Below the pieces are notes generated by a model. It was not told the DNA's origin. It saw only the letters and a program-made list of their open reading frames with translations, and made no database searches. The translations under genes were made by a program, and so were the position numbers. Positions 6,246 through 9,082 of a DNA stretch of 9,082 bases are shown here, in pieces; within the stretch, counting starts at the first letter, position 1; each line of letters opens with the position of its first letter. This stretch comes from a bacterium (GTDB lineage: Bacteria > BMS3Abin14): positions 1-9,082 of the forward strand of contig JARGFV010000098.1 in assembly GCA_029210545.1 (NCBI GenBank), given 5' to 3'.

Positions 6246-7403
6246 TTACAGCGCCCTGAGCGCGTCGTTGGGGTCCAGTTTGGCCGCGAGCAGAGCCGGG
6301 TAGGTGCTGGCGATGAGGCCGAGCAGGATCGACATGACCACGGCGCCGCCGGCCATGATGGGGTCGAAGGGAACTGCGATGTCCACGCTCTCGGTGAAGA
6401 AGGGCAGGGCGGCGATGGTGGTCCCAAGGCCTCCAAAGTACCCGAGGATGCCGGCCAGGGCCGACACGAGGGCGGCTTCCAGCAGCACGATGCGGATGAT
6501 GTGGCTGCGCCGGTAGCCGATGGCCCTGAAGATGCCGATCTCGCGGGTCCTCTCGCGGACGCTGCCCATCATGGTGACGAGCACCACCAGGCTCCCCACC
6601 AGGATCACCACGGAAGATACGCCGAGGGTCAGCTTCCTGAACTGGGCCAGCGTTTCCATGCGGCCTTTCACCACGGACTGGACGCCCATGACCTTTCCGC
6701 CAGGAACCACCTCCGAGATCTGACGCACCATTTCCTCGATGGGACAGTCCTTGCAAAGAGCCGCCACTTCAGCCATGGAAACGCGGTCTTCCATGCCCAG
6801 CATTAACTGGGCCGTGGCCAGGGGGGTGAAGATGATCTGATCGTCCTGTGAGCCGGTGCCGTCTAAGGCGCCGATCACGGTGAGCTCCCGGCCGTTTGCG
6901 TTAAAGGTGTCTCCGATGTTGAGCCCCAGGCTCTTTGCCGCTTCGCTGCCGAGGAGGACCTGGTCGCCTGCCGGCAGGTCGCCCTGGATGTTCCACCAGG
7001 GTTTGAGGATGGCGGTTGCTTCGAAATCGACCCCTGAAAGCAGGACTTTTTTACCGCTCACCTCCACCACCCCCAGGGCCACGGGGCCCACGGCGGCGAC
7101 GTTGGCGGCGTTTGTGATGGTGCGGATCTTTTCGAGCTGGCTCATGTGGATCTCTTCCATCTCGAAGGAGACGCCTCCCAGGGCGAGTCCGCCGTAGGTG
7201 AGGGACAGGTTCTCCGTTTTCGGGACGATGAGGATGTTGGCGCCGAACTTGTCCAGCTTGTCGGTGATGTCCGTGCGCATGGCGTCGACCAGGCTCATGA
7301 GGGCCACAACGGTGATGACCCCGATGAGCAGGCCGGCCAGCAGGAAGGCCGCCTTGGCCTTCCTGCGCCTCAGGTTAAGAAGCGCTATATCTGTCAGATT
7401 CAT
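6246..7403 (-). CDS. FtsX/MacB-type ABC transporter permease with periplasmic CxxC
   Basis: A 385-residue inner-membrane permease with the standard MacB topology: one N-terminal membrane segment (about 19-39), a large periplasmic domain (about 40-257) and three C-terminal segments (about 258-280, 303-330 and 348-372). The cytoplasmic loop RERTREIGIFRAIGYRR (283-299) is the usual coupling segment for the ATPase. The periplasmic domain carries Cys217 and Cys220 as CKDC, the only cysteines in the protein, which could form a disulphide or bind a metal. Its gene starts three bases after the DUF2318 stop, and its AGGAG ribosome site lies within the last codons of DUF2318, so the two are coupled. 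In known FtrD-like/P19 iron loci of Campylobacter type, similar permeases accompany a DUF2318 protein. A role in moving or assembling metal- or thiol-linked cargo is inference. Confidence 0.9.
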   Translation of the reverse strand: MNLTDIALLNLRRRKAKAAFLLAGLLIGVITVVALMSLVDAMRTDITDKLDKFGANILIVPKTENLSLTYGGLALGGVSFEMEEIHMSQLEKIRTITNAANVAAVGPVALGVVEVSGKKVLLSGVDFEATAILKPWWNIQGDLPAGDQVLLGSEAAKSLGLNIGDTFNANGRELTVIGALDGTGSQDDQIIFTPLATAQLMLGMEDRVSMAEVAALCKDCPIEEMVRQISEVVPGGKVMGVQSVVKGRMETLAQFRKLTLGVSSVVILVGSLVVLVTMMGSVRERTREIGIFRAIGYRRSHIIRIVLLEAALVSALAGILGYFGGLGTTIAALPFFTESVDIAVPFDPIMAGGAVVMSILLGLIASTYPALLAAKLDPNDALRAL

Positions 7404-7406
7404 GTC

Positions 7407-7949
7407 TCAGCTCCTGTTGAAGTTGAAGTAGAAGGACCCCTGCTCGATGATGTCCCTGACCTTGATGATCACGTTGCCGCCGGCGACGGTGCGGGTCAGA
7501 GGTGACGGGTTGCATCCGCCCTTGACCTCGTTGATCTTCACGGAAGGGAACCTGAGGCCGCAGTTGTTGCACACCATGACGTCGCCTTCCTGGCGGTACC
7601 CTTTACCCGCTGCCCAGCAGGTGTCACAGGCGTCGAAGGCGGCCCTGATGACGCCGTCGGAGCTCTTCATGATGAAGTACCGGATATCCAGGCCCTTGGG
7701 GGACTTGAAGGAGTAGTACCTGGCCTTGCCGTCATTGAAATCGCTCACGGGGTAGGAAAATTCAGAAGCGCCGGTGCTTTTCACCGCGGCGGTAGCGGCC
7801 ACTGGGCCGGCTTCTTTCTTCCCGCCGAGGAGGAACATGCCGCCGCCGGCCAGGGCGGCCGCGACGATGAGGGTGATGAACATGGGAGCCTTGCTCTTCC
7901 TGCTCTGCAGGACGGCGGCTTTCTTGTCTTTTGAGGTTTTCTTGGACAT
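7407..7949 (-). CDS. DUF2318 / FtrD-like membrane-anchored cysteine protein
   Basis: A 180-residue protein anchored by one N-terminal segment (about 22-42, after a basic, lysine-rich start), with the rest facing the periplasm. Its five cysteines fit the DUF2318 (FtrD-like) pattern: FDACDTC (Cys108, Cys111), CNNCG (Cys127, Cys130) and GGCNP (Cys146), together with the KGYRQEGD spacer. Members are annotated as membrane iron-sulphur-type proteins. The named relative FtrD acts with a FTR1-like permease and P19-type proteins in ferrous iron uptake, where electron transfer is proposed. The frame is open up to 8018, but ATG 7949 is chosen because AAAAGGAG lies just before it and the extension is only translated 7-bp repeat. 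An AT-rich stretch at about 8009-8036 could hold a weak promoter. The FtsX permease and ATPase genes follow closely. Confidence 0.88.
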   Translation of the reverse strand: MSKKTSKDKKAAVLQSRKSKAPMFITLIVAAALAGGGMFLLGGKKEAGPVAATAAVKSTGASEFSYPVSDFNDGKARYYSFKSPKGLDIRYFIMKSSDGVIRAAFDACDTCWAAGKGYRQEGDVMVCNNCGLRFPSVKINEVKGGCNPSPLTRTVAGGNVIIKVRDIIEQGSFYFNFNRS

Positions 7950-7964
7950 TTTTTCTCCTTTTAC

Positions 7965-8006
7965 GGATCCAGGATCCAAGGCCCAAAATCCAGGGTCCAA
8001 GGTCCT
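7965..8006. repeat. 7-bp-period array before the DUF2318 gene
   Basis: Six units run without a break: GGATCCA, GGATCCA, AGGCCCA, AAATCCA, GGGTCCA and AGGTCCT. The array begins 15 bases upstream of the DUF2318 start codon, just beyond its ribosome site, so it will lie in the leader of any transcript entering the gene. GGATCC-type palindromes could fold locally. Confidence 0.7.
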
Positions 8007-8093
8007 GTATAATTTCAATCGATAATATGTTTTTAAGCGAACGGGTAGTGCAGGGATCAGGCGGAAGGCGGGCGTTTAAGCGCAGCTATACAT

Positions 8094-8121
8094 GGTACCT
8101 GGCACCTGGCGCCTGGCACTC
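8094..8121. repeat. 7-bp-period array in the Cys-protein/DUF2318 gap
   Basis: Units GGTACCT, GGCACCT, GGCGCCT and GGCACTC follow at 7-base spacing. A small stem CCGCC/GGCGG (8121-8134) follows directly, but it has no T-tract and is not a convincing terminator. Transcription from the Cys-rich gene may therefore continue into DUF2318 through this 191-base gap. Confidence 0.6.
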
Positions 8122-8140
8122 CGCCGTCAGGCGGGTAGAT

Positions 8141-8539
8141 TCAACACAAAAACGTTGCGTTGGAAAGGTAGAGGGGTGCTTCTGGGGGAGGGGGTTGTGC
8201 AACGTGGAGTGTGCGTGCGTGTGTGCGTAGATCTGTGTCGACAAAGGCATCTTCAGTAGAGGCAACAGTTACAGCTGACAGCTGGTGGCTGCCGGCTGAA
8301 TTGAAGCAGCAGATTGCTTCGTCGAACAGTTCGTCCGCGGCTCCGGCTTCGAAGCCGCAGGTGACGCCGGATATGTCGCAGCAGGAAGGCGCCTCGTATG
8401 AGGCGGTACCGCCGGCGGCCCACTCTCCCGGCATGCAGCAATCCATGCCGCAGTCGGTGATGGACGCAAACGCCCAGGCGCCCATGAGGTTCAGGGCGAG
8501 GACGGCGATCACCAGTATGTGAAGGCTCTTCCTATACAT
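8141..8539 (-). CDS. Small exported cysteine-rich protein
   Basis: A 132-residue protein of no family I can name. Residues 1-25 are a signal peptide (MYRKSLHILVIAVLALNLMG, then AWAFA). The mature part has nine cysteines: 30, 34, 35 (DCGMDCC), 53, 54 (PSCC), 61, 77, 78 (AICC) and a final Cys132 after APLYLSNATFL. A repeated Cys-Cys pattern plus methionine suggests soft-metal binding or disulphides in the periplasm; this is inference. The aromatic/hydrophobic end closing in Cys looks deliberate and may be a contact site. ATG 8539 gives a normal signal peptide but has only a distant GGAGAG upstream. ATG 8593, with AGGA two bases before it, would add 18 residues. It is the first gene downstream of a strong promoter, and the DUF2318, permease and ATPase genes follow on the same strand. 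Confidence 0.72.
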   Translation of the reverse strand: MYRKSLHILVIAVLALNLMGAWAFASITDCGMDCCMPGEWAAGGTASYEAPSCCDISGVTCGFEAGAADELFDEAICCFNSAGSHQLSAVTVASTEDAFVDTDLRTHARTLHVAQPPPPEAPLYLSNATFLC

Positions 8540-8601
8540 TTTTTGTTTGTTTACTCTCCAAAGTACAAAAAATGTCTGTGTCAGTTTGATCATTTTCCTG
8601 G

Positions 8602-8627
8602 CTCCCGTAGGAATATAGCACCGGGAG
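8602..8627. promoter_or_regulatory. Inverted repeat centred on the -10 box (possible operator)
   Basis: Arms CTCCCG (8602-8607) and CGGGAG (8622-8627) are separated by 14 bases. The midpoint coincides exactly with that of the -10 hexamer at 8612-8617. Because transcription would start within the left arm, the dyad cannot fold fully in RNA and is better explained as a protein site on DNA. The regulator is not identified. Confidence 0.45.
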
Positions 8628-8639
8628 TTCTAATGTCAA
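8612..8639 (-). promoter_or_regulatory. Sigma70-type promoter of the Cys-rich/DUF2318 locus
   Basis: On the minus strand TTGACA (8634-8639) is followed after 16 bases by TATATT (8612-8617), a perfect -35 and a 5-of-6 -10. Transcription would start near 8605, leaving about 66 bases before ATG 8539. Confidence 0.75.
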
Positions 8640-8665
8640 CTGAAATGGTAAGGAAAGGGAGAAGG

Positions 8666-8686
8666 AAGGAGGAAGGAGGAAGGAGG
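8666..8686. repeat. Perfect 7-bp tandem repeat AAGGAGG
   Basis: Three exact copies of AAGGAGG occupy 8666-8672, 8673-8679 and 8680-8686. It lies about 25 bases upstream of the -35 box of the Cys-rich gene promoter. On the plus strand each copy resembles a Shine-Dalgarno, but no gene follows. Confidence 0.75.
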
Positions 8687-8846
8687 GGGAATATGGAAGA
8701 ACCTTTGCAACCAGGATTCATGAGATCGAACTTCTGGTGATTTTTGGCACCGATAAGGCTTACACCCGGGGGTGCATGGGGCTTAAGTGTGTGAGAGGCG
8801 AGCTTGCCAAGCCATAGCTCAAAGAGCGACGGCTGGAACTGACCCC

Positions 8847-8872
8847 ATAGGGGTACCTTATAGGGGTACCTT
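8847..8872. repeat. 13-bp exact tandem duplication
   Basis: ATAGGGGTACCTT occurs at 8847-8859 and again at 8860-8872 with no spacer. It carries the GGTACC palindrome twice. The function is unknown; it could be a slippage product or paired binding sites. Confidence 0.7.
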
Positions 8873-8972
8873 TGGTGAAAAGAGAAAAGTTGGGCTTCTG
8901 AGCAAATCAAACCGCAGCTTATTAGACCAGACTGGATACCGTTCCACGCTGGTTTTCTCTGGGCTGTTTGCA

Positions 8973-9008
8973 TAACGAGGCAGCGGCCTCAACACCGCTG
9001 CCTCGTTA
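8973..9008. terminator. Long GC-rich hairpin, probable terminator
   Basis: A perfect 14-bp stem (8973-8986 with 8995-9008, TAACGAGGCAGCGG and its complement) has an 8-base loop. TTTTT follows on the plus strand after a short gap (9016-9020). No T-tract follows on the minus strand. It could end a plus-strand transcript, or a minus-strand gene whose stop overlaps it. The direction is uncertain. Confidence 0.6.
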
Positions 9009-9082
9009 AGTACCTGTTTTTGGTATCTTCTGTATCCCAGTTCGGGCAATTCCTCTGTTTGAGCTACACCACCCAATCCATT

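Larger units (their letters stand above)
8640..9082. other. Spacer with no convincing gene
   Basis: Open frames here (for example minus-strand 8590-8973) overlap the promoter and the purine repeat, lack ribosome sites and show no family features. Base composition is more AT-rich than in the neighbouring genes. Recognisable items are the AAGGAGG array (8666-8686), a 13-bp tandem duplication (8847-8872), a CACCC/GGGTG dyad near 8764-8775 and a long hairpin (8973-9008). On the minus strand a frame from the window edge to a stop at 9006-9008 could be the last codons of a gene lying outside, but it is too short to judge. Confidence 0.5.

Noticed and set aside
8009-8036. Possible Fur box upstream of DUF2318
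   Set aside because: Only a half-site-like CGATAAT is present; there is no convincing paired Fur motif.
4886-8121. CRISPR array from the repeated units
   Set aside because: Repeats are 7-8 bases, abutting and degenerate, with no unique spacers and no cas genes.
8121-8134. CCGCC/GGCGG stem as a terminator after the Cys-rich gene
   Set aside because: The stem has only five pairs and no T-tract follows on the minus strand.
8590-8973. Minus-strand open frame of 127 codons
   Set aside because: It runs through the purine 7-bp repeat and the Cys-gene promoter, has no ribosome site or recognisable domain, and overlaps the neighbouring gene's leader.
9027-9082. Possible partial tRNA on the minus strand (GTGTAGCTCA-like stretch)
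   Set aside because: It resembles a D arm only superficially; no anticodon stem, T arm or acceptor pairing could be built.

Overview
The window is bacterial chromosomal DNA, fairly GC-rich in its genes, with housekeeping-type (TTGACA / TATAAT-like) promoters and many short intergenic repeats. Gene content (degenerate GGDEF protein, RhlB-type helicase, tRNA-Gln/tRNA-Glu pair, FtrD-like DUF2318 locus) and the repeat-rich spacers suggest a Gram-negative bacterium of the former Deltaproteobacteria or a nearby phylum. This placement is an inference from style, not from a marker gene.

Layout. Positions 1-160 hold no clear gene but carry a composite two-hairpin element. Two plus-strand genes follow as a likely operon: a lipoprotein with two carboxypeptidase-regulatory-like (beta-sandwich) repeats (164-973) and a GAF plus degenerate GGDEF protein (977-1948). 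Positions 1949-2401 hold hairpin and MITE-like repeat material and a strong bidirectional terminator. All later genes are on the minus strand. They are an unrecognised lipoprotein (2402-3142), an RhlB-type DEAD-box RNA helicase with its own consensus promoter (3376-4776), a tRNA-Gln(CUG)/tRNA-Glu(CUC) pair with promoter and terminator (5163-5358), and a four-gene locus read from about 8605 down to 5507.

That four-gene locus is the most interesting part. It encodes a small exported cysteine-rich protein, a membrane-anchored DUF2318/FtrD-like five-cysteine protein, a MacB-type FtsX permease with a CxxC in its periplasmic domain, and the matching ABC ATPase. The last three are tightly coupled. 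The set resembles the part of the FTR1/P19 iron-uptake loci that surrounds FtrD-like proteins, but no FTR1 permease, P19 or cupredoxin is in the window. It may be a reduced, metal- or redox-linked export/assembly system. The first gene has a strong promoter whose -10 box is centred in an inverted repeat, suggesting a repressor site.

A second theme is the spacers. At least seven sites carry degenerate tandem arrays with a strict 7-bp period, and three carry an 8-bp period. The 8-bp arrays include an inverted pair (5387-5496) between the ABC operon end and the tRNA promoter. Two arrays run into coding sequence: the lipoprotein C-terminus and the helicase N-terminus. The last 440 bases have no convincing gene.
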